The notes beneath the pieces are model-generated. The model did no database searches. It saw only the letters and a program-made list of their open reading frames with translations, and had not been told where the DNA came from. A stretch of 5,200 nt of DNA from Flavobacteriales bacterium (lineage in GTDB: Bacteria > Bacteroidota > Bacteroidia > Flavobacteriales_F > PHOS-HE28), in the NCBI GenBank assembly GCA_024640205.1, contig JAHEFL010000119.1, positions 1,014 to 6,213 on the forward strand, in the 5' to 3' direction. A program made the position numbers and the translations under genes. Of the stretch, positions 1-5,200 are shown in pieces (the stretch's first letter is position 1; each line of letters starts with the position of its first letter).

Positions 1-1934
1 ACCGAAGCATCACCGGTAAGCAGCCAGGTCCGTGCATAACGACGCACCCCTTCCACCGCGGTGGCCATCCCTGGACGGGATCGCTTGCGCATGACGAAGT
101 GGCCACGGTGCATTCCCGCGATGGCGATGTGCACCTGCATCTCACCCTCCTTCCGTTCCGCAGGAGCTCCTCCAGTGAATCCGGCCGACCCGATGCGGAG
201 CCCAAGACCCTGGACCGTACCACTCATCCCTTGCCCCGGGACCTCCTCCACCTCAACCGCATCAAAGGGGTCACCATTCAACGCGTTGTAGATCGCCATG
301 CTCAGTGGATGGGAGCTGTTCCGCGCGAGCGAACGCACTTTTCGTTCCTCCAACTCCGTGAGCGGTGCACCAACAAAGCACAGGTCGAAAACCTCCCGTG
401 CAGTGAGCGTTCCGGTCTTATCGAAAACAGCAGCGTTCACGCGCGCCAACCGTTCCACCACATCACTATCCCGCAGGAACAAGCCATTTCTCCCCAGGAT
501 CCTCATCGTATGTCCATATGCAAACGGCATACTGAGGGCCAGGGCACAAGGACAGGCAACGATAAGGATGGCCGTTACCACGGGCCACACCATGTCCGGG
601 TCACGACCGGCCCAGAACAGACCGGCAGCGATGGAAAGTAGGATCACGGCCAAAGTGAACCGCTTGGCAACGCCATCGATCATGCGCGGCATGACAGGCC
701 GCCCGGAGCTTCCTGCATGTTCCTCCCAAAGCCGTTTCAGGCGGCTCTGTTCAAAGGGCCGAAGAACCTCCACCTCGATGGCCGCGCCGCGCTGTCTTCC
801 ACCGGCGTGGATCGTATCACCCACCTCCCGCTCGGTGGGGATGGACTCCCCGGTGATGAAACTGTTATCAATGTTGCCACCACCGGCGCGCAACACACCA
901 TCCACGGGGATCAATTCCTGGTCCCGGACGATGATCCGATCCCCGATGCGCAATTCCGCAACGTTGACGGCCTCCTCCATTCCATTGCGCACACGCAGGA
1001 CGACCAAAGGGAGGAAATCGTTGAGCGAACGATCGAAGCTCATGGCCTGATAGGAGTACGCCTGGTACCACCTTCCAATAAGCAGGAAGAAGATCAGGCC
1101 TGCCAGGGAATCGAAGTATCCCGGTCCGGTACCCGAAAGGACATCCCAGGCGCTTCGGGTGAATAGTGCCACGATACCCAAGGCGATCGGCACATCGATA
1201 TTGACCGTTCGGATCTTGATCCCGGCCCATGCGGATCGGAAGAAGCCTGCACCGGAAAAGAACACCACCGGCAGGCTGAACATGAAGTTCAAGAACTGGA
1301 ATCCCTTTAACAAAGCGGGATCGGAAGCGCTGGCACCCAAGTATTCAGGGAAGCTGAAGAGCATGATGTTGCCGAACACGAATCCAGCCACACCAAGCTT
1401 CACATAGTCCATCCGTGGGATCCCTCCCGAGCGTTCCGCATCATCCTTTCCACCAGCGGAAAGCAATGGTGGGTAACCGATACGTCCCAATAATTCGACG
1501 AGCGCGCGAAGACCCAGGCGATCCTCGTGGAAGGTGATGGTGAGTTCCTTCTCCGAGAAACGCACTCGCGATCGAATGATGGCAGGCTGTAACCGTTGCA
1601 GGTTCTCCAACAGCCAAATGCAACTGCTGCAATGCATTTGCGGCACATGAAGTCGCACCCGGGAGATGCCGTCCATGCTGAACTCCACCAACTTCCCGCG
1701 TACCTCGGGAAGGTCGAACAGCTCCGATCGGATCGAAGTGGTATCCCGCTCCTCCCTGATGCCTGGTCGCTCGCCGTATTGGTAGTAATCGCACAGGCCA
1801 CTTTCCTGCAGCAGGCCGTACACGGCCTTGCATCCCTGGCAGCAGAAGTCCTTGGCATCGAAATGAACATGCTCCGCACGCACCGGATCACCACAATGGT
1901 AGCAGAGCAGGTTCTCGATCGTACGTTCCTTCAC
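1..1934 (-). CDS. ccoI: Copper-translocating P1B-type ATPase, CcoI/FixI type (partial, C-terminus beyond left edge)
   Basis: Membrane ATPase that in this family moves Cu(I) across the inner membrane for assembly of cbb3-type cytochrome c oxidase. My translation of the minus strand is open for 644 codons and runs off the window. In order: a Cys-rich N-terminal domain (C11-x2-C14, then CCQGC at 31-35, followed by VYGLL); a heavy-metal-associated domain with MHCSSC at 100-105; hydrophobic segments near 178-198, 212-233, 246-262 and 273-295; the actuator motif TGES at 361-364; two more segments near 424-470 with the metal-site CPC at 461-463; the phosphorylation motif DKTGT at 505-509 (D505 phosphorylated); SHP at 541-543; GQGMSG at 567-572; and the start of the hinge motif, LLTGD, at 638-642. 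The GDGxND motif and last helices are missing only because the window ends. The GTG start at 1934-1932 is chosen because a TGA lies in frame two codons upstream and C11 follows closely. No Shine-Dalgarno sequence is visible. A general CopA exporter is the alternative, but the N-terminal Cys domain favours CcoI. Confidence 0.9.
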   Translation of the reverse strand, partial: MKERTIENLLCYHCGDPVRAEHVHFDAKDFCCQGCKAVYGLLQESGLCDYYQYGERPGIREERDTTSIRSELFDLPEVRGKLVEFSMDGISRVRLHVPQMHCSSCIWLLENLQRLQPAIIRSRVRFSEKELTITFHEDRLGLRALVELLGRIGYPPLLSAGGKDDAERSGGIPRMDYVKLGVAGFVFGNIMLFSFPEYLGASASDPALLKGFQFLNFMFSLPVVFFSGAGFFRSAWAGIKIRTVNIDVPIALGIVALFTRSAWDVLSGTGPGYFDSLAGLIFFLLIGRWYQAYSYQAMSFDRSLNDFLPLVVLRVRNGMEEAVNVAELRIGDRIIVRDQELIPVDGVLRAGGGNIDNSFITGESIPTEREVGDTIHAGGRQRGAAIEVEVLRPFEQSRLKRLWEEHAGSSGRPVMPRMIDGVAKRFTLAVILLSIAAGLFWAGRDPDMVWPVVTAILIVACPCALALSMPFAYGHTMRILGRNGLFLRDSDVVERLARVNAAVFDKTGTLTAREVFDLCFVGAPLTELEERKVRSLARNSSHPLSMAIYNALNGDPFDAVEVEEVPGQGMSGTVQGLGLRIGSAGFTGGAPAERKEGEMQVHIAIAGMHRGHFVMRKRSRPGMATAVEGVRRYARTWLLTGDAS

Positions 1935-1995
1935 GCGTCAAAGCTGAGTGCTACGTTCCACGGAGTTCCTGACGAACATCATTCTGTTGATCGCA

Positions 1996-2019
1996 GTGTG
2001 ATGGGATCATCCATCACAC
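1996..2019. repeat. Perfect 9-bp inverted repeat in the divergent intergenic region
   Basis: GTGTGATGG (1996-2004) and CCATCACAC (2011-2019) are exact reverse complements separated by six bases. The dyad lies between the divergent ccoI and methyltransferase starts, 61 bases from the former and 54 from the latter, which is where an operator would sit. The outer TGTGA/TCACA resembles Crp half-sites, but the gap between them is 12 bases, not the usual six. The arms are read directly from the sequence; the regulatory role is inferred. Confidence 0.5.
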
Positions 2020-2033
2020 GGCAACATCGCTTT

Positions 2034-2041
2034 TACTTTAG
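2034..2041 (+). promoter_or_regulatory. Possible -7 promoter element for the methyltransferase gene
   Basis: TACTTTAG matches five of the six fixed positions of the Bacteroidota -7 consensus TAnnTTTG. It would place transcription start near 2047, giving a leader of about 27 bases before the ATG at 2074, similar to the arrangement before the DUF2795 gene. No TTG-type -33 element is seen at the expected distance, so the call is weak. Confidence 0.35.
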
Positions 2042-2073
2042 CACCTCACGAACGAACCAGATCAGCAGCGGAC

Positions 2074-2862
2074 ATGAGCGATCCGATCCGTCAGATAGGC
2101 AGTTTCCTAGGGCATCTCATCAAAGCGCGAACGGAACATGGTGTGCACAGCCCGTTCGTGTACGACCTGATGAGCAAGGTACTCCGTCCCTCCGATAACA
2201 GGCCTGAGCTGGAACCGATCGAACAACTTCGGAAGGACCTGATGAAAAGCAAGCAGGCCATCCGTGTGAACGACCTCGGAGCTGGATCCCGTGTATTCGA
2301 CCTACCTGTTCGACGTGTGGCGGATATCGCACAGACAAGTCTGATGTCCCGTAAGAACGCGAACACGCTGTTCCGCCTGGCCCGTTATTTCCAGCCCACA
2401 CATGTTCTGGAATTGGGGACCTCCTTCGGGATATCCACCTTATACCTCGCCAAGGGTGCGGAGACTGGTACGGTGACGACCATCGAAGGCTGCCCGCAAA
2501 CACATGGCATCGCGCTGGGGCACTTTGAACGGATGCACCAGTCCAACATCGTACCGCTGCTCGGAAGCTTCAGGACGCGACTGGGGGAGGCACTGGGCAC
2601 AATGGAACGGTTGGATCTGGCATTCATCGACGGGCATCACGTGAAGGATCCCACTTTGGAGTACTTCGAGCAGTGCCTCGCAAAGTCACACAATGACAGC
2701 GTGATCGTGCTGGATGATATCCATTGGAGCGATGGCATGGAGGAGGCGTGGGAGGATATCAAGCGACATCCCCGGGTAACAGTGACAGTTGATCTGTACG
2801 ACATGGGGATCGTGTTCCTCCGCAAGGAACAGGCTCCCGAGCATTTCCTGTTGCGCTATTGA
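2074..2862 (+). CDS. Class I SAM-dependent methyltransferase, substrate unknown
   Basis: A 262-residue protein with a Rossmann-type methyltransferase core in its C-terminal two thirds. Motif I, which binds S-adenosylmethionine, is VLELGTSFGIS at 111-121. The acidic residue ending strand 2 is E138 in TVTTIEGCP. LAFIDGHH at 182-189 and VLDDIHWSDGM at 212-222 follow, as in O-methyltransferase-like families such as Methyltransf_24. The first 90 residues form a separate region containing HGVHSPFVYDL at 22-32, a signature I associate with a Bacteroidota-specific group of these enzymes. No signal peptide or membrane segment is seen, so it is probably cytoplasmic. The ATG is chosen because this N-terminal region starts directly after it; no Shine-Dalgarno sequence precedes it. 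The gene diverges from ccoI and lies 93 bases before the adenosyltransferase, with which it may share a transcript. The fold is secure, but the methyl acceptor cannot be told from the sequence. Confidence 0.85.
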   Translation: MSDPIRQIGSFLGHLIKARTEHGVHSPFVYDLMSKVLRPSDNRPELEPIEQLRKDLMKSKQAIRVNDLGAGSRVFDLPVRRVADIAQTSLMSRKNANTLFRLARYFQPTHVLELGTSFGISTLYLAKGAETGTVTTIEGCPQTHGIALGHFERMHQSNIVPLLGSFRTRLGEALGTMERLDLAFIDGHHVKDPTLEYFEQCLAKSHNDSVIVLDDIHWSDGMEEAWEDIKRHPRVTVTVDLYDMGIVFLRKEQAPEHFLLRY

Positions 2863-2870
2863 AGGTCACT

Positions 2871-2895
2871 CCTTGCGCAGGGGCACTGTGCGAGG
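2871..2895 (+). other. Possible RNA hairpin after the methyltransferase gene
   Basis: CCTTGCGCA (2871-2879) can pair with TGTGCGAGG (2887-2895) over nine base pairs, two of them G-U, around a seven-base loop. It begins nine bases after the methyltransferase stop codon. No run of T follows, so it is not a standard rho-independent terminator. It could attenuate transcription, stabilise a 3' end, or be chance. Confidence 0.25.
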
Positions 2896-2955
2896 CAATG
2901 TGGTCCACGGAGACTGCCATCGAACAAAAGCACGGCTAACACGGTTATCGAGCCC

Positions 2956-3516
2956 ATGAAGATCTACACCAGGACAGGCGACAAGGGCGAGACCGGATTA
3001 TTGGGGGGAACGCGTGTACCCAAGAACGATCCGCGCATTGAAGCGTATGGCACCATCGATGAACTGAACAGCCACATGGGCATGTTGCGCGATCTCGCAG
3101 CTCCGCATCACGCGGCATTGATCACTAGGATCCAATCAACCCTGTTCGCCATCGGGTCACGACTGGCTTCGAACAGCGCAGAAGAGGCGGCGAAATTCCA
3201 TGTGCCGCACGTGACAGATAGGGACATACTGGAGTTGGAGAACACCATGGATTCCATGGATGCGGAGTTGGAGCCGATGCGGAATTTCATCCTGCCCGGC
3301 GGGCATCCGGCCATATCCCAAGCACACATATGCCGGACCGTCTGCCGCCGTGCGGAACGACGCATCGTCGAATTATCCGCACAGACCGCACTATCCGAGG
3401 AGATGATCCGATACATGAATCGCTTGTCGGATCTATTGTTCGTGATGGCCCGCCATTTAGGCCTGTCGCACGGGGTGAAGGACATCCCGTGGAAGCCCCG
3501 TGGGGAGGGGGCTTAA
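2956..3516 (+). CDS. PduO-type ATP:cob(I)alamin adenosyltransferase
   Basis: Transfers the 5'-deoxyadenosyl group of ATP to cob(I)alamin, making adenosylcobalamin, the cofactor of enzymes such as methylmalonyl-CoA mutase. At 186 residues it has the usual family length and is cytoplasmic. The N-terminal ATP-binding signature is YTRTGDKGETGLLGG at 4-18, followed by DPRIEAYGTIDELNSHMG at 25-42 with D35. FILPGG at 111-116 contains F111, which by recollection corresponds to the Phe below the corrin ring in the Lactobacillus reuteri enzyme. The C-terminal signature is CRTVCRRAERR at 126-136, with the Arg and Glu residues that contact ATP and form the D35 salt bridge, followed by MNRLSDLLFVMAR at 154-166. 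All key positions look intact. The ATG start is fixed by the near-terminal MKIYTRTGDKG; no Shine-Dalgarno sequence precedes it. PduO-type enzymes are called pduO, cobO-like, mmaB or atr, so no symbol is assigned. It may be transcribed with the upstream methyltransferase. No corrinoid biosynthesis genes are visible, which suggests salvage or housekeeping supply. Confidence 0.95.
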   Translation: MKIYTRTGDKGETGLLGGTRVPKNDPRIEAYGTIDELNSHMGMLRDLAAPHHAALITRIQSTLFAIGSRLASNSAEEAAKFHVPHVTDRDILELENTMDSMDAELEPMRNFILPGGHPAISQAHICRTVCRRAERRIVELSAQTALSEEMIRYMNRLSDLLFVMARHLGLSHGVKDIPWKPRGEGA

Positions 3517-3594
3517 GGACCCTTGAAGCAGGCAGGTGGAGGGCATATCCCCGCCGTGGTTGAAAACTCGGGGGCCGTCGTATGCCTATCCGGC

Positions 3595-3602
3595 TATATT
3601 TG
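3595..3602 (+). promoter_or_regulatory. -7 promoter element for the DUF2795 gene
   Basis: TATATTTG matches the Bacteroidota consensus TAnnTTTG at every fixed position. Transcription would start near 3608, about 31 bases before the ATG. The nearest TTG (3560-3562) is 32 bases upstream, too far for the usual -33 element, so recognition may rest mainly on the -7 box. The surrounding sequence GGCTATATTTGC closely matches the one before secA. Confidence 0.6.
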
Positions 3603-3638
3603 CGGCCAATTTGATGGACCCTAACACGGCCAACTAGG

Positions 3639-3860
3639 ATGTATTGGACACTTGAACTGGCCTCCTATCTGGAGGATGCGCCCTGGCCCGCGACCAAGGA
3701 TGAGCTCATTGATTTCGCGATGCGGACCGGTGCGCCATTGGAAGTCGTGGAGAACCTGCAAGGCATAGAGGATGATGAAGAGGTCTTCGAGACCATCGAG
3801 GACATCTGGCCGGACTACCCTTCGAAGGAGGACTTCTTCTTCAATGAGGATGAGTACTGA
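3639..3860 (+). CDS. Small acidic DUF2795 family protein
   Basis: A 73-residue, strongly acidic protein of unknown function that I recognise as a DUF2795 family member well conserved in Bacteroidota. It starts MYWTLELASYLEDAPWPATK and has a predicted helical middle (DELIDFAMRTGAP at 21-33, then LEVVENLQGIEDDEEVFETI at 34-53). The tail is rich in aromatic and acidic residues (DIWPDYPSKEDFFFNEDEY at 55-73). There is no signal peptide, membrane segment or cysteine, so it should be cytoplasmic and soluble. The ATG at 3639 is supported by the conserved MYWTLELA start. The gene has a perfect -7 element upstream and a terminator 20 bases after its stop codon, so it can be transcribed alone. The order adenosyltransferase, DUF2795, secA is one I recall from other Bacteroidota genomes, but that does not establish a role in secretion. 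Function is unknown. Confidence 0.9.
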   Translation: MYWTLELASYLEDAPWPATKDELIDFAMRTGAPLEVVENLQGIEDDEEVFETIEDIWPDYPSKEDFFFNEDEY

Positions 3861-3880
3861 GCAAGGACAGAAAGAACACC

Positions 3881-3910
3881 AAAGCCCTCCGCAATACCGG
3901 GGGGCTTTTT
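3881..3910 (+). terminator. Rho-independent terminator after the DUF2795 gene
   Basis: AAAGCCCTCCG (3881-3891) pairs with CGGGGGGCTTT (3898-3908) over 11 base pairs including one G-U, around the six-base loop CAATAC. A run of five T (3906-3910) follows. The stem is rich in G-C pairs and starts 20 bases after the stop codon. It separates the DUF2795 transcript from secA. Confidence 0.9.
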
Positions 3911-3982
3911 CATTTCCTACCCTATCCCTGTCGCAATGGCAGCTTGCTAGGAACGGCAGGGTCTGTGCACGAGGTAAGCGGC

Positions 3983-3990
3983 TACATTTG
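3983..3990 (+). promoter_or_regulatory. -7 promoter element for secA
   Basis: TACATTTG is an exact match to TAnnTTTG. It lies after the DUF2795 terminator and 136 bases before the secA start codon. Transcription would begin near 3996, giving a leader of about 130 bases, much longer than those predicted for the neighbouring genes. No clear TTG -33 element is seen at the expected spacing. Confidence 0.6.
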
Positions 3991-4027
3991 CACACGCTGA
4001 ACGATCGGGGGTCCGATGCGATGCGGA

Positions 4028-4094
4028 GGAGGTGACACAGACCTGGTCGGTGAACCTGCTTCGGAGCGTTCCCTTACGGGCCCGTATCACCTTC
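4028..4094 (+). promoter_or_regulatory. Possible structured element in the secA leader
   Basis: GGAGGTGA (4028-4035), part of the Shine-Dalgarno-like AGGAGGTGA at 4027-4035, can pair with TCACCTTC (4087-4094) over eight positions, one of them G-U. A second GGTGA at 4049-4053 could compete for the same TCACC. The 12-bp palindrome TACGGGCCCGTA lies inside at 4075-4086. Mutually exclusive pairings can be drawn, as in regulatory leaders, but the pairings are by eye and no known riboswitch is recognised. Confidence 0.25.
4075..4086. repeat. 12-bp perfect palindrome in the secA leader
   Basis: TACGGGCCCGTA equals its own reverse complement. It lies 40 bases before the secA start codon and about 80 bases after the predicted transcription start. 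With no loop it is a poor RNA hairpin as written, so it would act either as a protein binding site on DNA or through shifted pairing in RNA. No function is assigned. Confidence 0.4.
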
Positions 4095-4126
4095 AGTCCC
4101 GAACACAAGCACCATAATTCCTGACC

Positions 4127-5200
4127 ATGATCGGCACGTTCACAAAGGCCCTTAAGAAAGTATTCGGCGATAAGGCTCAGCGCGACCTGAAGGAGGTTAC
4201 GCCGTTGGTGGAAATGATCAACGCCGAATTCGCCAAGCTGACCTCCCTGAGCCATGACGAATTACGTGACCGTGCCACGCAATTGAAGGTCCGCATAGCT
4301 GCGCGCACCAAGGACACCGATGAGCGTGTGGCCGCGTTACGCGAGGAGATCGAATCGGACCCACGTATGGACATCCATGAACGGGAGAAGCGCTATGAGG
4401 AGATCGACAAGCTGATGGAGCAAAGCTTGAAGCAGATCGAGGAGGTGATGTTGGAGGTCCTGCCGGAAGGCTTCGCCGTGGTGAAGGAGACAGCACGTCG
4501 CTTCAAGGAGAACGCTGAATTGGTGGTGACCGCCACCGACCGGGACCGTGAATTGGCCACCGTGCGGCCGGATGCGATCCGCATCGAGGGCGACAAGGCC
4601 ATCTGGAAGAACACCTGGATGGCAGCCGGTAACCCGGTGACCTGGGACATGGTGCATTACGATGTGCAGTTGATCGGAGGAGTTGCCCTGCATAAGGGGC
4701 GCATCGCTGAAATGAGCACCGGTGAGGGTAAGACGCTGGTGAGCACCCTACCCGTTTTCCTCAACGCACTGGCCGGTCGCGGTGTGCACCTAGTGACCGT
4801 GAACGACTACCTGGCCAAGCGTGATGCGGAATGGATGGGTCCCCTGCATGAGTTCCATGGCCTGCGCGTGGATTGCATCGACAAGCATCAGCCCAACAGC
4901 CCGGAACGGCGCATGGCCTACATGGCGGACATCACGTACGGAACGAACAATGAGTTCGGATTCGATTACCTGCGCGACAATATGGCCCACACGCCGACCG
5001 CGCTGGTGCAGCGCAAACACCACTATGCCATCGTGGACGAAGTGGATTCCGTACTGGTCGACGATGCCCGGACCCCGCTGATCATCAGCGGCCCGACACC
5101 GAAGGGTGAAGTACACCAGTTCGACGAGTTCAAGCCGCGTGTGGAGAGGTTGTACAATGCACAGCGGCAACTGGTGACGCGCCTGTTGAAGGAGGCGAAG
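4127..5200 (+). CDS. secA: Preprotein translocase ATPase SecA (partial, C-terminus beyond right edge)
   Basis: Motor ATPase of the general secretion pathway; it drives unfolded preproteins through SecYEG at the inner membrane. The window holds the first 358 codons. After the start [20 protein letters not shown], the N-terminal helices lead into a charged, probably helical insertion at about 60-110, with [20 protein letters not shown] at 76-95. Walker A is MSTGEGKT at 196-203 (K202). [14 protein letters not shown] at 224-237 and [15 protein letters not shown] at 271-285 are highly conserved. Walker B is VDEVD at 303-307, followed by [16 protein letters not shown] at 308-323. The start of the preprotein cross-linking domain follows. 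The Walker A lysine is about 94 residues later than in E. coli SecA (K108), in keeping with the long SecA of Bacteroidota. The ATG is chosen because the conserved terminal helix begins there; no Shine-Dalgarno sequence precedes it. The gene follows the DUF2795 terminator and has its own likely promoter. Confidence 0.97.
   Translation, partial: MIGTFTKALKKVFGDKAQRDLKEVTPLVEMINAEFAKLTSLSHDELRDRATQLKVRIAARTKDTDERVAALREEIESDPRMDIHEREKRYEEIDKLMEQSLKQIEEVMLEVLPEGFAVVKETARRFKENAELVVTATDRDRELATVRPDAIRIEGDKAIWKNTWMAAGNPVTWDMVHYDVQLIGGVALHKGRIAEMSTGEGKTLVSTLPVFLNALAGRGVHLVTVNDYLAKRDAEWMGPLHEFHGLRVDCIDKHQPNSPERRMAYMADITYGTNNEFGFDYLRDNMAHTPTALVQRKHHYAIVDEVDSVLVDDARTPLIISGPTPKGEVHQFDEFKPRVERLYNAQRQLVTRLLKEAK

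Larger units (their letters stand above)
4016..4117 (+). other. Short open reading frame in the secA leader (33 codons)
   Basis: An ATG at 4016 opens a frame of 33 codons ending in TAA at 4115-4117, nine bases before the secA ATG. The peptide starts MRCGGGDTDLVGEP and ends RTQAP. It has no recognisable family, signal peptide or SecM-like arrest motif. It lies wholly inside the predicted leader and may be chance, but an upstream reading frame controlling secA cannot be excluded. Confidence 0.15.

Noticed and set aside
298..1050. Long plus-strand open frame of 250 codons, and others at 99-641, 717-1166 and 1596-2198
   Set aside because: They lie opposite or across the ccoI frame, whose minus-strand translation carries a full ordered set of P-type ATPase motifs. 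Their own products are low-complexity Arg/Ser/Pro-rich with no recognisable family.
1400..1894. Minus-strand frames at 868-1230, 1400-1894 and 1441-1833
   Set aside because: They are out of frame with the real ccoI reading (frame of base 1934) and their products match no domain I know.
1996..2019. Reading the dyad as a canonical Crp or Fnr site
   Set aside because: TGTGA and TCACA are 12 bases apart instead of six, and TTGAT-N4-ATCAA is not present, so the standard sites do not fit.
3493..3514. AAGCCCC/GGGGCTT inverted repeat at the end of the adenosyltransferase gene, considered as a terminator
   Set aside because: It lies inside the coding sequence before the stop codon and is followed by AAGGAC, not a T run.
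3772..4035. Plus-strand 87-codon frame overlapping the DUF2795 gene and its terminator
   Set aside because: It overlaps a conserved gene in another frame, reads through the terminator hairpin and the secA -7 box, and has Arg/Ser-rich shadow composition.
4016..4117. A SecM-type arrest peptide upstream of secA
   Set aside because: The 33-residue product has no signal sequence and no FxxxxWIxxxxGIRAGP-like motif; SecM is a much longer exported protein.
1..5200. Mobile elements, CRISPR arrays, tRNA/rRNA genes, toxin-antitoxin or defence genes
   Set aside because: No terminal repeats, transposase motifs, regularly spaced repeats, tRNA-like folds or defence domains were seen; all five genes belong to ordinary conserved families.

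Overview
The window looks like a stretch of core chromosome from a member of the Bacteroidota, probably a Flavobacteriales-like lineage with unusually high GC (roughly mid-fifties percent by eye). Four things point there. The SecA N-terminus is long, with a charged insertion before Walker A. The P-type ATPase carries the Cys-rich N-terminus of CcoI/FixI proteins. A small acidic DUF2795 protein sits beside secA. None of the five genes has a usable Shine-Dalgarno sequence at its start, and two octamers upstream of genes match the Bacteroidota -7 promoter consensus TAnnTTTG exactly. The lineage is an inference; no rRNA or other phylogenetic marker was compared.

Layout from left to right. Bases 1-1934 (minus strand) hold the first 644 codons of a copper-transporting P-type ATPase of the CcoI/FixI type, which supplies copper to cbb3-type cytochrome c oxidase. 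Its C-terminal end lies off the left edge. A divergent intergenic region of 139 bases follows, with a perfect 9-bp inverted repeat near its middle. On the plus strand come a class I SAM-dependent methyltransferase of unknown substrate (2074-2862), a PduO-type cob(I)alamin adenosyltransferase (2956-3516), a 73-residue DUF2795 protein with its own likely promoter and a strong rho-independent terminator (3639-3860, terminator 3881-3910), and the first 358 codons of secA (from 4127), which run off the right edge. A leader of about 130 bases is predicted between the secA promoter and its start codon.

How the genes fit together. CcoI belongs to micro-aerobic respiration. The adenosyltransferase makes adenosylcobalamin, typically for methylmalonyl-CoA mutase. 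SecA is the motor of general protein export. The methyltransferase and adenosyltransferase may be co-transcribed, because no convincing promoter was seen between them. The DUF2795 gene and secA appear to be separate transcription units with closely similar -7 elements.

I see no mobile element, CRISPR array, tRNA, rRNA or toxin-antitoxin module, and no clear new system. The most open points are the small DUF2795 protein beside secA, the possibly structured secA leader (a perfect but apparently unused Shine-Dalgarno-like sequence, two short reading frames, a 12-bp palindrome), and the inverted repeat between the divergent ccoI and methyltransferase genes.
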